Shown: piece after piece, positions 22,707 through 32,929 of the stretch
Position numbering within the stretch: the first letter of the stretch is position 1
How the letters are laid out: each line of letters begins with the position of its first letter
Origin: Henckelia pumila
Lineage: Eukaryota; Streptophyta; Magnoliopsida; Lamiales; Gesneriaceae
Length of the DNA stretch: 64,000 nucleotides
Reading direction: 5' to 3'
NCBI RefSeq assembly: GCF_033568475.1
Contig: NC_133121.1
Span: 131,100,375-131,164,374 of the forward strand
Notes under the pieces: model-generated
What the model saw: the letters and a program-made list of their open reading frames with translations, nothing else
Databases searched by the model: none
Told to the model about the DNA's origin: nothing
Program-made: the position numbers and the translations under genes

Positions 22707-22951
22707 ACACATATGAGATGAATCATATTAAGGACATCATCATCATCATTCAAAGACACAAGCATCTTATGCAGTGGAGCTACGTATTGAAGCATAGTGG
22801 ATTCCGGAGATATTTCTGCACATTTTTTGCACAGACTAGAAAAAACATCCGTCAAGCTACAACCACTGAAAATTGATATGACAAACAGCTGCTTCTTGAA
22901 TTTACAGCAACCCAAAAATGAAAGATTGCAAGGACCACTTCTAGATTCCAT
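22707..22951 (-). CDS. MULE transposase, exon 1 (PB1-like N-terminal domain)
   Basis: Begins at ATG 22951 (MESRSGPCNLSF) and is open to a donor at GT|GTAAAG (donor GT 22706-22705). The 245-nt exon leaves a two-base phase that the first base of exon 2 (4628) completes. The sequence reads KKQLFVISIFSGCSLTDVF...YVAPLHKMLVSLNDDDDVLNMIHL. This matches the PB1-like N-terminal region of plant MULE proteins, which ends in an acidic 'D-V-L-x-M-I' motif. It shares strand and frame logic with exons 2 and 3 although 17.8 kb of retrotransposon now lies between them. The assignment rests on motif resemblance and splice phase; no transcript evidence is available. Confidence 0.68.
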
Positions 22952-23565
22952 CCTCAAACTACAAAAGAGGCATGCTCTTCAATACAGTAAATCGAAGCAA
23001 TAATATATTTTTTCATCATATATTACACACAAACAGTACAAAATAACAAATTCAGAATACTAGATTTTAATTCAAATAATTTAAATCACAATATAAATGT
23101 AATATTACTGAACTAAAACCCCAAAATTAAGAATTAAAACATTATAATCGATAATAATACGAAATATATGCTTATATATCACAAATGCTCATGAAATGAA
23201 CTGCATTCCCAACGACAGACGTAAAAATTGATATTGGTAAGCTAGTCTGTAAAACTTCATTCTCAAACTACAAAAGGGGAATGCTCTTCAATACAATAAA
23301 TCGAAGTAATAATATATTCTTTCATCATATATTACACATAAACAGTACAAAATTTCAAATTCAGAATACTAGATTTTAAGTCTACTAAATTAAATCACAG
23401 TATAAATGTAATAGTATGGAACTAAAACCCCAAAATTAAGAATTAAAACATTATAATCGAGAACAATACAAAATATAAGCTAATCTATCACAAAAACTCG
23501 TGAAATAAACTGCATTCTCAGCAACAAACGTGAAAATTGATATTAGTAAGCTAATCTGTAAAACA
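22949..23565. repeat. 309-bp tandem duplication upstream of transposase exon 1
   Basis: Two copies (about 22949-23257 and 23258-23565). Anchors ATGCTCTTCAATACA at 22972 and 23281 and GCTAGTCTGTAAAAC at 23241 and 23550 both give an offset of 309. The first copy reaches into the start codon region of exon 1, so the unit probably includes part of the 5' leader. Confidence 0.85.
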
Positions 23566-24104
23566 AACGCGATGCCCGAAAATTCAACACCACCTCTATA
23601 ATCATAAAAAGTCTCAAACAATTCCATCAATTCAACATTTTAAATTTGTAAGTCATACATCAAGCCGTGACAATAATTTATTCACTCCAAATTTATAAGA
23701 TTTCTAATCTAAAAACTAACCTGCAAATATGTGAAAATTTTCGTTTCAGCACAAAGATGGAAAATTCCCTCAACCCACGTCAATGTAGATCTTCAACATT
23801 ACCCGAGTAAACACAGATCTGCGACTTTGGTTGATGGATTAAATGTTTAAGATTGAGATAAGAAAAGATTCGGGAGAGGAGAATCAAGAAGAAGAAACAG
23901 AGGGAAAATAACGATTAGAGTGAAACAATCCTGTTTTTTTTTTTTCATAAATCATTTTAGGGGCATTTTTGTAAACTTATCCAAATAGAGAGTTCAAACA
24001 AAGAGCAGACTTTTGTCAGGGATTGAGAACAAATAATGTCTGAAACGGGGACTGAGGATGAATTCGAGTTTGCTATATGGGATTTATCACAAATTCTCCC
24101 ATAG
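23566..24104 (-). other. 5' end region of the MULE
   Basis: Non-coding, with a poly-T run at about 23934. The minus strand starting near 24104 begins GGGAGAATTTGTGATAAATC, a GGG start with internal symmetry such as MULE ends often show. No partner end is visible. Confidence 0.4.
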
Positions 24105-25440
24105 GTTGGCGAGGGGGCCTATATATCTACAGTAATTTTCATTTTCGGTGCTCTAAATTAAATGCCACTATTCAGACCAGGCGGGGAAGATGAGTACGTA
24201 ATTGCTCTCACTTCAACTTGAGCAAGTACAATATTTAATCCAACCACATCATTGCCCGTGAAAGTGGCTGAAATTATGGACTACATTTATTTATTTTAAT
24301 TTGTTTTTTTTAAAAAAAATATTTAGGTTTTTGTAATGTAATCGAAAAACGGAACTCGACCCTCGTTACTTGGCAATTGATTTTTTTTTAAAAAAAATAC
24401 TGAACCATTTAATTTAATTGCACATGTACTAATTAAAATCGTACATCCTGGTTAATTATATCCAATGAAGGCCCGAAAATGCGGACATAATAGAAGATAT
24501 TTTCTCTTTCCCTTTTATTTTTTTTGGTGCAAAAAAGAAGATATTTTTCAATTATATCCTACGGTTGGGAGGATTCAATAATTTTCCAAATTTAAGAGTT
24601 GTACTATTTTTGCAGGACAAATGTAAGTAATAAATTATTTTCAAATTCATTATTAAGAACATTTTTTTTTTCAAAAAAAAAAATTAAATCTTTCCGGACA
24701 CAGTGACATACATTAATAGTACAAAAATACAATAAATTACTTGACCATATAATCATGACATTGAGAAAAAGTTTCACCTAAAATTCGTGAACATTAATTG
24801 CAAAATTCCTCTTAAAAAAATTATTGCACATCAACTTTTATGTCCAATTTATTTATATTTTCAATTTTTCACGGTCACTTGATTAGTTGCAGATGCACGA
24901 AAAGTAAATCGATTACATAATATACCAATCTCCATAAGAGTAAATCGATTAGCTGTTCATTGCCTTACAGCTAGTGGAGAAAAGTGGTGTTGCATTCCAT
25001 GCAAAGTTGGAGATTTCTTCAAGAATTACGTACTATCCAGAAAATAAAAACTAGTCAGTCTAACCACACATGGTCCACCATTAAATATTGTACATCTCTT
25101 TGGAACTTTTCATCCTTTTAAGGATCTTTTTCCAGAGATTAAATAAATATTGTGAAAACAATATCATCTACTTTCTGTTTCCGGCAAGAGTCATAAATAT
25201 GGATCTAAAAAATTGAAAACAAATCTCAACAAATTCGACCGGTGAGCGTTAATTTTTGTCTTGGAATCCCAAGCCATAAAGTTACCGATCACCTTTTTAT
25301 TTTTTATTTAATTTTTATTTTAATACTTAAAGAAAAAGGATTGTTGTTCTTTTTTTTATGAAAGTTTCTTTTTGCAACGTCTCATCTCACAAGGTTGACA
25401 GTTTATATTCGGGGAATGAGATGATCCTCCTGTTATCTTA
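24105..25440. other. Intergenic DNA, nothing recognised
   Basis: AT-rich with scattered A and T homopolymer runs. I see no ORF, RNA gene or repeat boundary I can support. Confidence 0.6.
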
Positions 25441-25757
25441 TAAATTTATGAGGTGTCTATCCCAAAAAGCTTGTTTATTAAGTGGGATTCCCTCATGAGT
25501 TTATAACCAACTATTTACTAGTTTAATATTTTAATGTGTGATATCGTAAAATTGCAGACTTCTTGAGAAGCCGACGTCCGCGGCGGCCTACTAATCTAGG
25601 CGGCTTTCACTCACCTTTCGGTATAACTCTTTCTTAGGTCATCTCTTTCGCTACGCCGACTCTCAACGAGAGCACCAAATGTTAGGTTATAAACTCATGA
25701 GGTATCCATTCCAAAAGGCTTGCCTATTGGGTGGGGTTTCCTCGTGAGTTTATAACA
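25441..25757. repeat. Two copies of a palindrome-ended repeat of about 110 bp
   Basis: Copy 1 begins about 25441 (TTTATGAGG...CCTCATGAGTTTATAAC, then CTAGTTTAATATTTTAATGT). Copy 2 begins about 25687 (ATAAACTCATGAGG...CCTCGTGAGTTTATAAC). Copy 2 is interrupted after AACTC by the solo LTR and resumes at 26389 with TTATTAGTTTAATATTTCAA. Each copy starts with a hairpin of about 75 bp. The intervening GC-rich piece (about 25565-25680) is unidentified. Confidence 0.65.
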
Positions 25758-25762
25758 AACTC

Positions 25763-26383
25763 TGTTACCCTGAGAAAATATTTCAACCCGAGCCCGTTTA
25801 TAATTGGTCTACCCGATATGACCCAACATGTCAAGGTCCAACCCAGTTTGGACTATGTTGGATTTTGACCAGGGCTGGTCATTATGGGCCGATCTAGGCT
25901 GTTTCTAATGGGCCGCAAGTATTCTTTTCGAGTTCAAGTAGGAATCTGATATATATGAGATAAGCCTGGATCTTTTCAAATATTCACGAGATAGAGATAA
26001 GCTTACAAAGGGACCAATGGATGAAGAGTCCTAGTCCAAGACATTTTATAATTCGACTAGGTAACTTACTATTTTTCCCCTATAAATATAGGTATTGTTA
26101 TGGTTGTGATTATTCATTATTCACTACTCATTATTCATCACACATTCACTTTCACTTTTACATTCACGCACTCATATCTCTCAGTTTTCGCATTAATCAT
26201 ACGCTCTGCCTTCAAGACACTGACTTAGGCATCGGAGGGGTCACGCCGAAAACACCTTCGGCACCCCTTGACCCAGCTGTTGCTTGCGCAGATTTCATTG
26301 ATACCCGACCCGACCTGTTTCATAGAAGATTTGGAGGATCCATTCTACCAAACCGAACCCGAGGTAAAATTTCGACATCATCA
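25763..26383 (+). mobile_element. Solo LTR, 621 bp, gypsy-like
   Basis: Begins TGTTACCC, ends CATCA and is flanked by a perfect target duplication AACTC (25758-25762 and 26384-26388). It has no PBS, polypurine tract or coding sequence. It contains a TATA-like TATAAATATAG near 26082 and a pyrimidine-rich leader. It also carries a segment (GGAGGGGTCACGCCGAAAAC) that I associate with Tat/Ogre-type gypsy LTRs. The ORF at 26021-26401 lies inside it and is not a gene. Solo LTRs form by recombination between the two LTRs of one element. Confidence 0.85.
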
Positions 26384-26490
26384 AACTCTTTATTAGTTTA
26401 ATATTTCAATGTGAGATATTGTAACACCTACTGTAGGATAGTATCTTAGGTTCATCTAAAGATGAATATTTTTTAAACCACCAATTATTA

Positions 26491-26492
<2 letters not shown>

Positions 26493-26534
<42 letters not shown>
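26493..26534. repeat. (TA)n microsatellite
   Basis: About 21 TA units. The following DNA up to 27112 is AT-rich and shows nothing else I can identify. Confidence 0.95.
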
Positions 26535-26537
<3 letters not shown>

Positions 26538-27112
26538 CGGGTGCATTTTTCGGAAAAATTTTAAGAAGAAACCCAGGACTTAATATTTTGATAAGAATAA
26601 TCACATCTTTGACCGTAACATCTAATCTTGCATACATTCAACGTAAATACGTAATCTTAAGAAAGAAAATTATTCTTATCTAATTTGTACAATTGTGTGT
26701 ATATACCATAATATCACTAGTGAATAAACGAGATACAATTTATTCACCATTTCTTCTTTCGTATTAATATGTTAATATATACGTTCTACTTTTTTCCCTA
26801 AAAATAAAATAAAATAATATACATTCTACTTTTTTAAAATCAAGCACATTTGACACACGTGTTAAAAAAAACTCAAGCACATTTGTTATTTTTATAGGTT
26901 TTTTTTTCCGCCTGATTTTTTTTTTTAAAAACAAGGTTTTATTAATATTACTCCGTTACGACTTACGCATGGTTTTTTTTCTCGTTTTTGAATTTATTTT
27001 CCGTATATATATATATTATGGATAAAAGAGCGATAGTGATATTATATATATATGTAGCCAACCAACAAACATAAATATTAATTAGGTCATAATTTGGGGT
27101 CACTACTCACCG

Positions 27113-27283
27113 GGGATTATTCTATGCTACACCTGTAATACTTTTCCCCTCACGATGTGGTCAAATATCAATCATTGGATCATCAACACATATGTTAATT
27201 TTCATAAAAATCTAGAGGTCCCACGTGATCTAATGATATTGAAATAATGGAAAAAACACTATCGATGTAGCATAGACTAACCC
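27113..27283. mobile_element. MITE of 171 bp upstream of the DnaJ-type gene
   Basis: Terminal inverted repeats of about 17 bp: GGGATTATTCTATGCTAC at the left, and GTAGCATAGACTAACCC at the right, with two or three mismatches. The inverted similarity continues inward (AATATCAATCATTGGATCA against TGATCTAATGATATTGAAA). The flanks are ACTCACCG (27105-27112) and ACTCACTG (27284-27291), an 8-bp target duplication with one mismatch, which suits a hAT- or Mutator-type MITE. It encodes nothing. Confidence 0.7.
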
Positions 27284-27384
27284 ACTCACTGGGCATGAAA
27301 CAACGAAAAACACGAGAGTGACAAGGAATGCGGGATAGAATAAAGCAGCCTTGTTTATTCTTTAATCTTGGGCTTCAGTCTGCA

Positions 27385-27594
27385 ATCTGTTAGTTGGGCC
27401 ACTTTATTAAGAGAGAGGCCCACTGGGTTTAAAAAAATTAAGACGAGGCCCGCTTGTGTTATTTATCATTTTTGGCTCAGTACTGGTCCGACCCTGATCA
27501 TGATTGGCCCGGATCCGGTCGATTGTTTCGGGTATAGGCCCGGTTCACCACCCAATAAATCCCAAAGCAACCATCGCCGGAATTCGGCCCACCA
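27385..27594 (+). promoter_or_regulatory. Proximal promoter and 5' leader of the DnaJ-type gene, with GGCCC motifs
   Basis: Several GGCCC-core motifs occur within about 200 bp of the ATG: TTGGGCCAC near 27394, AGGCCCACTGGG near 27417 and GGCCCACC near 27584, plus three GGCCCG variants. GGCCCA/TGGGCC elements (site II) are TCP-bound motifs common in plant promoters of housekeeping and organelle-protein genes. I see no clear TATA box. The motifs are seen; their function is inferred. Confidence 0.45.
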
Positions 27595-28821
27595 ATGCAA
27601 GGCATGCCACTGATTTCGAAAACGGCGAATCCACTAACGGCTGTTAGGTGCGACGCAGGAGTTGATGGTGGTCGGAGTTCTCAGGCAGACGCGACGCCGC
27701 TTCTCTCCGTATCCAAGCCTTCCTGGATAGTCACGGCTCAGGCATGTATCAATTATTTATGCATATTTCAATTTGTGGTTGAAGACCATGCTTTGCTGGA
27801 GAAATTGGTGAGAGATGAAACAATTTATGCCACAAATTTGTGTTTTTGTTGCTGATTGGTGGGGTTTTTTTATCAGCCATAGCAGGGTGATGGAGCGGAG
27901 AATTTCAGCTGAATTTCTAAGATTAGTTGCCTGCTTTAAATCCTGAAAATATTGTTGGGTTGATATAAATTATTGAATGTGCCGAGAATTGTCCAAAATA
28001 AATGATTTTCTTGGCTTCAGCTTTCTTAGAGAGAACACTAAAAACGATGTTTATCCAACATAAATGCATGTTTTGACCGTACTGAACACAGTCGACTCGA
28101 GAAGCCAGCGCTGCAGTAATGTAAATGTGTTTTTTTTTTGTTTGCCTAATGACAATATTTGCTGATCAATGCAGTCAAATGTTCGTATAGAAAAAGGAAA
28201 AATCCCCGATCCACCTTGTGTTGTCTGCAGAGGAAGCGGTAGAGTTGATTGTCACGAGTGTCATGGCAGAGGTAGCTATTCATCGCTCTCTTTCATTCTG
28301 TTTTCTAAGTATGCATAATGATTCACTTGATTCTAAAGAACCAAAAAATGGAATTTTGTTTGAGCTTAGAAATCCTATAGACATATCTAGTTTACAATAG
28401 ACTCCGATTCACAGTTCTATTTCTCAAGAACCTTGTGTGGTGTCGATATGTCAGGGAGGACAAATCAAGTCCAATCGACCGTGCTTCCCAAAGGAGAATG
28501 GCCAAAATGGTAAGGCAAAGAAGCCTCAATGTGTTTCCCTGGAACCAATCTCAAGTGTATTTTTCCGGTCTTCTACTCGTCACCTCTTCTTCATATCATC
28601 TTCACAGGTGCAGGAGCTGTGGAGGAAGTGGTCTTGGGTACTGTGATCGTTGTCTAGGGACCGGAGAATACAGATATATAATGGGATTCCAATTTATGAA
28701 GAGGGATACCGATCACATCCAAGATAACCGGGCGTATCAAACGAGTAATAAACGGGGTTCACATTCATTTACAGATCTACTGCTAAATGAGGTACAGTTG
28801 GATTCAAGCGCTGAAAATTGA
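27595..28821 (+). CDS. DnaJ-type zinc-finger (Cys-rich) protein, four exons
   Basis: Exons 27595-27741, 28175-28271, 28455-28509 and 28608-28821 give 513 nt, 170 residues, with consistent phases (0, 1, 0 mod codon after joining). Four CxxCxGxG units form the zinc-binding domain of DnaJ-like proteins: CVVCRGSG and CHECHGRG in exon 2, CRSCGGSG and CDRCLGTG in exon 4. The motif LPKGEWPKW (exon 3) and GEYRYIMGF fit the plant 'DnaJ-related' small proteins that lack a J domain. Relatives such as BSD2 and PSA2 help assemble plastid complexes. The first 50 residues are Ser/Thr/Ala-rich and could be a plastid transit peptide, but this is weak. Introns 2 and 3 are GT-AG. Intron 1 would be GC-AG (CAG|GCATGT), unless a different junction is used. 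It converges with the transporter gene downstream. Confidence 0.85.
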
Positions 28822-29369
28822 CATTCTGTCTATGGATTTCATCACTCTGTATACTACATTTTCCGTCAACATTATATATCTGTTTGTGAGTTGATGTTAG
28901 TTTATATTTTGTGCAATTAGAGAATATAAACCTTTTACTTTGTATTGTGCAATTAGAGAATGTTAATAATCGTAAACCTTTTTAAATCAAGACTCACTTA
29001 ACAAACATCTGATTAGTGTGACAGAAATACCAACTATGTAATAGGATGTGAAATGAACTAGAAATACAAGAGCGCATGAAACAATAACAATATTAAGGGA
29101 ATTTGATAGTAGGCATATAGAGCTCATTATTTATACAAACTTCATCTTCTTTACATACAGAGGAAATATTAGGTCTCCCCAGTTGCTCAACTTGGAGAAG
29201 TGAAACAATCTTGCCCACTCCTCTAGTTTCCTTGCAAGTATACACCCATCCACAACCATACTTTCTTATTTTCTCTACCATAGCAACACATATATTAATC
29301 GCCATTAAAAAATTAAAATAAACCCCGTAAAAAGGAGAAAAACCACATAAGGATAACATTATAAACGGA
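28822..29369. other. Convergent intergenic region between the two host genes
   Basis: 548 bp between the stop codons of the plus-strand DnaJ-type gene and the minus-strand transporter gene. It must hold both 3' untranslated regions. A short direct repeat (GTGCAATTAGAGAAT, near 28911 and 28949) lies on the left side. No ORF is credible. Confidence 0.7.
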
Positions 29370-31488
29370 TTAGATTCTCGCATCATTGTCCTTCCCTCGA
29401 TTGCTCCTGTCTTCAAATCTCGTGGACTTGTACCACTTTGCGCACACAATGTACAACAAAAGATCAGCCGCTGTCAATGCTGCCAATAGGTAATAAAACC
29501 TGTCCAAATGCCCCTTGTTCAGGTTTCTAGGAATCCATCCAGGCATTTCATCAGATGCTGAAGTCTTGATAACTATGGTTACAATCAAGCTACTAACGTA
29601 ATTCCCCAATGATATGGACATCATGCTAAGTGCACTTCCGAAGCTCTTCAATCCATCCGGTGCCTGTCCATTAAAGAACTCTAGCTGCCCCACATACATA
29701 AAAACTTCAGATGCTCCTATTAGAACATACTGAGGCACCTGCCAGAATATGCTTAAACTGCTGGAATTTGCACAATTTGGGCAGTCCTTTTGTGAGTATT
29801 TGAGCCTGAAATGCTCGACTAATCCAGCTGACAGCATTGCTGCAATGGCTATGACCAAGCCGATCCCCATCCGCTGGAGCTCTGTTAATCCACCTGACTT
29901 CCTGTACTTGGACACCAGGGGTTCGATGAGGCGCTTGTTGATAAAAATGAAGGCTGCAACGCTCAGGATGTCAAAGCTGGACATGCTGGCTGGAGGGATG
30001 TGGAAGCCTGCCAAAGTTGTTTTCATGGCGGCACCCTGTTCGACGAAAATGGATTGCATTTGAGTGAAGACCACCGAGTACGGGATTGTGCATAGCCAGA
30101 CCGGGAGGAGTCTTAATATGCATTTCACTTCTTCTACTTGTGTGATGGAGCACAGATCCCAGGGGTTATGGGTGTTGGTTTTCTTTTCTATTGTGTAGTC
30201 TCTTTGTGTCATGACTGCTGCTCTGTCCAAGAATCTGCACGAGTAATTACAGAATGATAAGATTTGAGAAGGTGATATATATAATGCTAGAAATTTGAGA
30301 GGCTTATAAAACAACACTCACTCGAATCCTTGTGTATGAAGTATCTTTCTGGCTGCATTGTCAGCGATATCGGCATCCTGTACTTCATATAACTCATCAT
30401 CATTTGATGGCACCTCAATTTTCCATTTTCTTGATGCAGCAACAATCACTTGACAAAATCTTGATAAAGGGTTGCCTTTGGGTACGAAATGTCTGTATCT
30501 TGGAGTCCCAATCAGGAACAAAATCAACGCAACCGTAGCAGATCCAGCAGATGCCCAAAACCCTATTTCCCATATCCCCTTATCTTCATAATAACCCAAG
30601 ATCGTGTTTGAAAATAAGCACCCGAGATTCAGGGCCAAGTAAAAGTAGCTAAAGAACGCCACTTTTGAGTGGCCTTCTTTGGGATGTTCTTCATCAAATT
30701 GATCGGCTCCAAACGTTGCGATCGTAGGTTGGTACCCTCCGTTTCCGAGTGCAATGAGGTAAATCGACACATAGAAGAACGAAAGATGGAGCTTAGAATG
30801 TGACCCGCACGGTGTTTCTTCGTCGCCACAGCCATTCGGCTTGACCAAGAACAAGTATGATGTCAATGATAAGGAGACCAAACCCTGTCAAGAAACACAC
30901 ATATTTCACTGTGTTTTAGTAAAGGATCTCCAAATTCTGGGAAAAACAATCTTGTCTGAACTTGGCCCATATGATGCTAGTAATTTTCAAGTGTAACAAC
31001 GAAATTTCTAGATACTTGAACTTACAATCACAAAAATGACTTGGAAAATGGCACAAGTTTTGTATCGTCCCCAGTAGGAATCGGAAAGAAACGCCCCCAA
31101 AAGGGAAAATAAGTAAACTGTGCCTGTCCATTTGCTGACATTATTTGCAGCCTCAGCATTGTCTTGGCCCATCACTCTGGTAAGGAACAATACTAGATTG
31201 ACTCCAACCCCAAAAAATGCAAGGGTGGCAAGGCCTTGATTCACTGAAATAAGCAAAATTAAGTGTAACAATAAGAAACAAAAATCTTCCGAAAAAAATA
31301 AATAAATATTTACAATAGTTACAAGTTCAGCCTATATAAAAGCATGGATGCAGTACTTTTGGCTTACCTAGTATAAGAAAGCCAGCATACCACGATCCGG
31401 TTCGTGCTCGAATCGCTGGCGTTCCTTTACGGTCAACCGATCCGTCAAGGGTGTATTCTTCTTGTTGCATGATGCTCTTCTCTCCCAT
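29370..31488 (-). CDS. NPF7.3-like: NRT1/PTR-family transporter, NPF7.2/NPF7.3 (NRT1.8/NRT1.5) type
   Basis: Four exons: 31368-31488, 31026-31243, 30322-30884 and 29370-30234 (TAG/TGA at 29370). They total 1767 nt, 588 residues, all with GT-AG introns and matching phases. It is a 12-helix major facilitator of the plasma membrane. The N-terminal half has VNQGLATLAFFGVGVNLVLF, TRVMGQDNAEAANNVSKWTG and LSDSYWGRYKT, the last covering the PTR signature. The middle has ALGNGGYQPTIATFGADQFDE and FFSYFYLALNLG. After the long cytoplasmic loop come FLDRAAV, VEEVKCILRLLPVW and GASEVFMYVGQLEFFNGQAP. The proton-coupling ExxER motif of most NPFs is absent from helix 1 (NQGLATLAFF), as I recall for the NPF7 clade. 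Members load or unload xylem nitrate, and NPF7.3 is also reported as a K+/H+ antiporter. Start: ATG 31488 (MGEKSIMQQE) follows an acceptor-like TTACCAG. Family certain, ortholog less so. Confidence 0.9.
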
Positions 31489-32920
31489 TTGATCCTGGTA
31501 ATGAAGCATTGTGACATTCATCAGAATTTACCAATTTGAATATATATATAAACTAATTAATAGGTGGCTAGATTTGTTTTATAACTTGACAAACAGTACT
31601 AAAATTTGTTTAAATAATTGAATATAGTTTGGATGAAAACCAGAGTTGTCATCAGAAATCATAAAAAAATTTAAAAAAAAAATAAAAAGGGATAGAAGGA
31701 TACAAACAAGCTAATGCTCACAGATGACATGTGAAGCTGGAATTACTCATGGATATATTATCTTTTTCCACATATTAAGGAAGCGAAATTCAACTTGAAC
31801 TTCCTTCTTCTTAGAGTATTTTAGAAGAAAACTGTCTACAATTCTTGCATTCTTCTTATTTTCCGAAATCGGACGAGATACTCGTGTTACGAAAATAGGA
31901 TTAATTCTGTGACACATCTCATATATGTAAATTATATATACGTGATAACATGTTCCATATACATACTAAATCTTATTGTTATCCACGATAACCAGTTAAA
32001 ATAAACCATGTGTGACACGCTCGCTCGAGATGGTGTATCTAACATGCACCCGCTTGAAGGCGAAAACTTATTATTTTTGTCTGATATATGCGTGTGCATG
32101 TGTCCGTGAAAAATTATTAGAAGAAAGGGAGCTAGGGCAATCGCCACGTTACCCCTCCCACCAAGAGTTCAACTTTCTTGCAACTCCGGGAGATATACGT
32201 TAGCAAAATATATGACATGGGACTATAATAAATAAGATGACAGATTCTTTAATTTCAGCCGAAAACTGGAAAGGGAAGAAAAAAAATATAGAATTGTACT
32301 TGGAAAAAAATGTCAGATATATTTCAATGCACAATTCCATTAACAACAGAAATTCAGCAGTTCGTTAATTATTTTTTTAGGAAAAATGAGACGAAGAGAA
32401 ATAAGTACATACAGCTAAAGTCGTCTTTAAAATGCTAATTAATTAACTTGATTAATTAATAAATTAACCACGTCGATTGAGGCTTCAAAATATATAATCA
32501 AAACAAGAGATTATATATAGTTCTTGGCTACGGCTCATAATGACAACAACTTATTTACTGATAATCACGAAGGATTATCGATACGAACGATTAATTATCA
32601 ACACAGAATCCGAGATGATGATATATATGATATCACGGTATCAACTGTAAATAAAACTGCGCATGATACGCATATCAAAGCGCAATACTATAAATTATCG
32701 ACCAAATTTGGCACTTGCTAGTTAGTTCTAACGAGAAAAAAAAAAAAAAGAGCGTATAGCTATCGTAAAAGCAAGCACTAACCGATTATTAGCTGCAAGC
32801 TAAAGTTAAACTCAGCTGTAAGAAAGTTGGGAAGATGGGGGTTTGGTATATGGGGAGAGAAGAAATGTGTGAGTTTTGATGGGAGTTGTGTAGTTCGGAA
32901 GAAGAAGATATATGGTGGTG
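31489..32920 (-). other. 5' leader region of the transporter gene, probable leader intron
   Basis: From the ATG up to the candidate TATA box there is no coding frame. The sequence next to the ATG ends TTACCAG|GATCAA, an AG acceptor three codons before the start. A pyrimidine-rich leader lies near 32840-32890 (minus strand ACACATTTCTTCTCTCCCC). Together these suggest a short first exon and an intron of about 1.3 kb in the 5' untranslated region. I cannot fix the donor. Confidence 0.4.
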
Positions 32921-32929
32921 TATTTATAG
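32921..32929 (-). promoter_or_regulatory. Candidate TATA box for the transporter gene
   Basis: Minus-strand CTATAAATACACC, the plant consensus form, followed downstream by a pyrimidine-rich stretch where transcription would start (about 32890). It is the best such motif on this strand upstream of the gene. The distance to the ATG requires a leader intron or a long leader. Confidence 0.5.

Larger units (their letters stand above)
1..24104 (-). mobile_element. Mutator-like element (MULE) with transposase and Ulp1-like protease, split by a retrotransposon nest
   Basis: The outermost element of the left block. Its visible parts are 1-4878 and about 22664-24104, with Copia-1 in between. It carries a minus-strand MULE transposase (PB1-like N-terminus, MULE DDE domain, SWIM zinc finger, CCHC knuckle) and a plus-strand Ulp1-type peptidase gene, the two converging. 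Plant MULEs that carry Ulp1-like genes are known (Kaonashi-type elements). The transposase-side end is inferred near 24104, where the minus strand begins GGG and reads into a short palindromic stretch ending in AAATCCC. The other end lies left of base 1, so neither terminal inverted repeats nor target duplication can be tested here. The boundaries are therefore inferred; the gene content is seen directly. Confidence 0.75.

Noticed and set aside
26021..26401. 126-codon ORF
   Set aside because: It lies almost wholly inside the solo LTR and overlaps its leader; no domain, and it runs past the LTR edge.
29093..29449. 118-codon minus-strand ORF overlapping the transporter 3' end
   Set aside because: It is a shifted frame over the last exon and 3' untranslated region; the spliced transporter frame explains the conserved residues.
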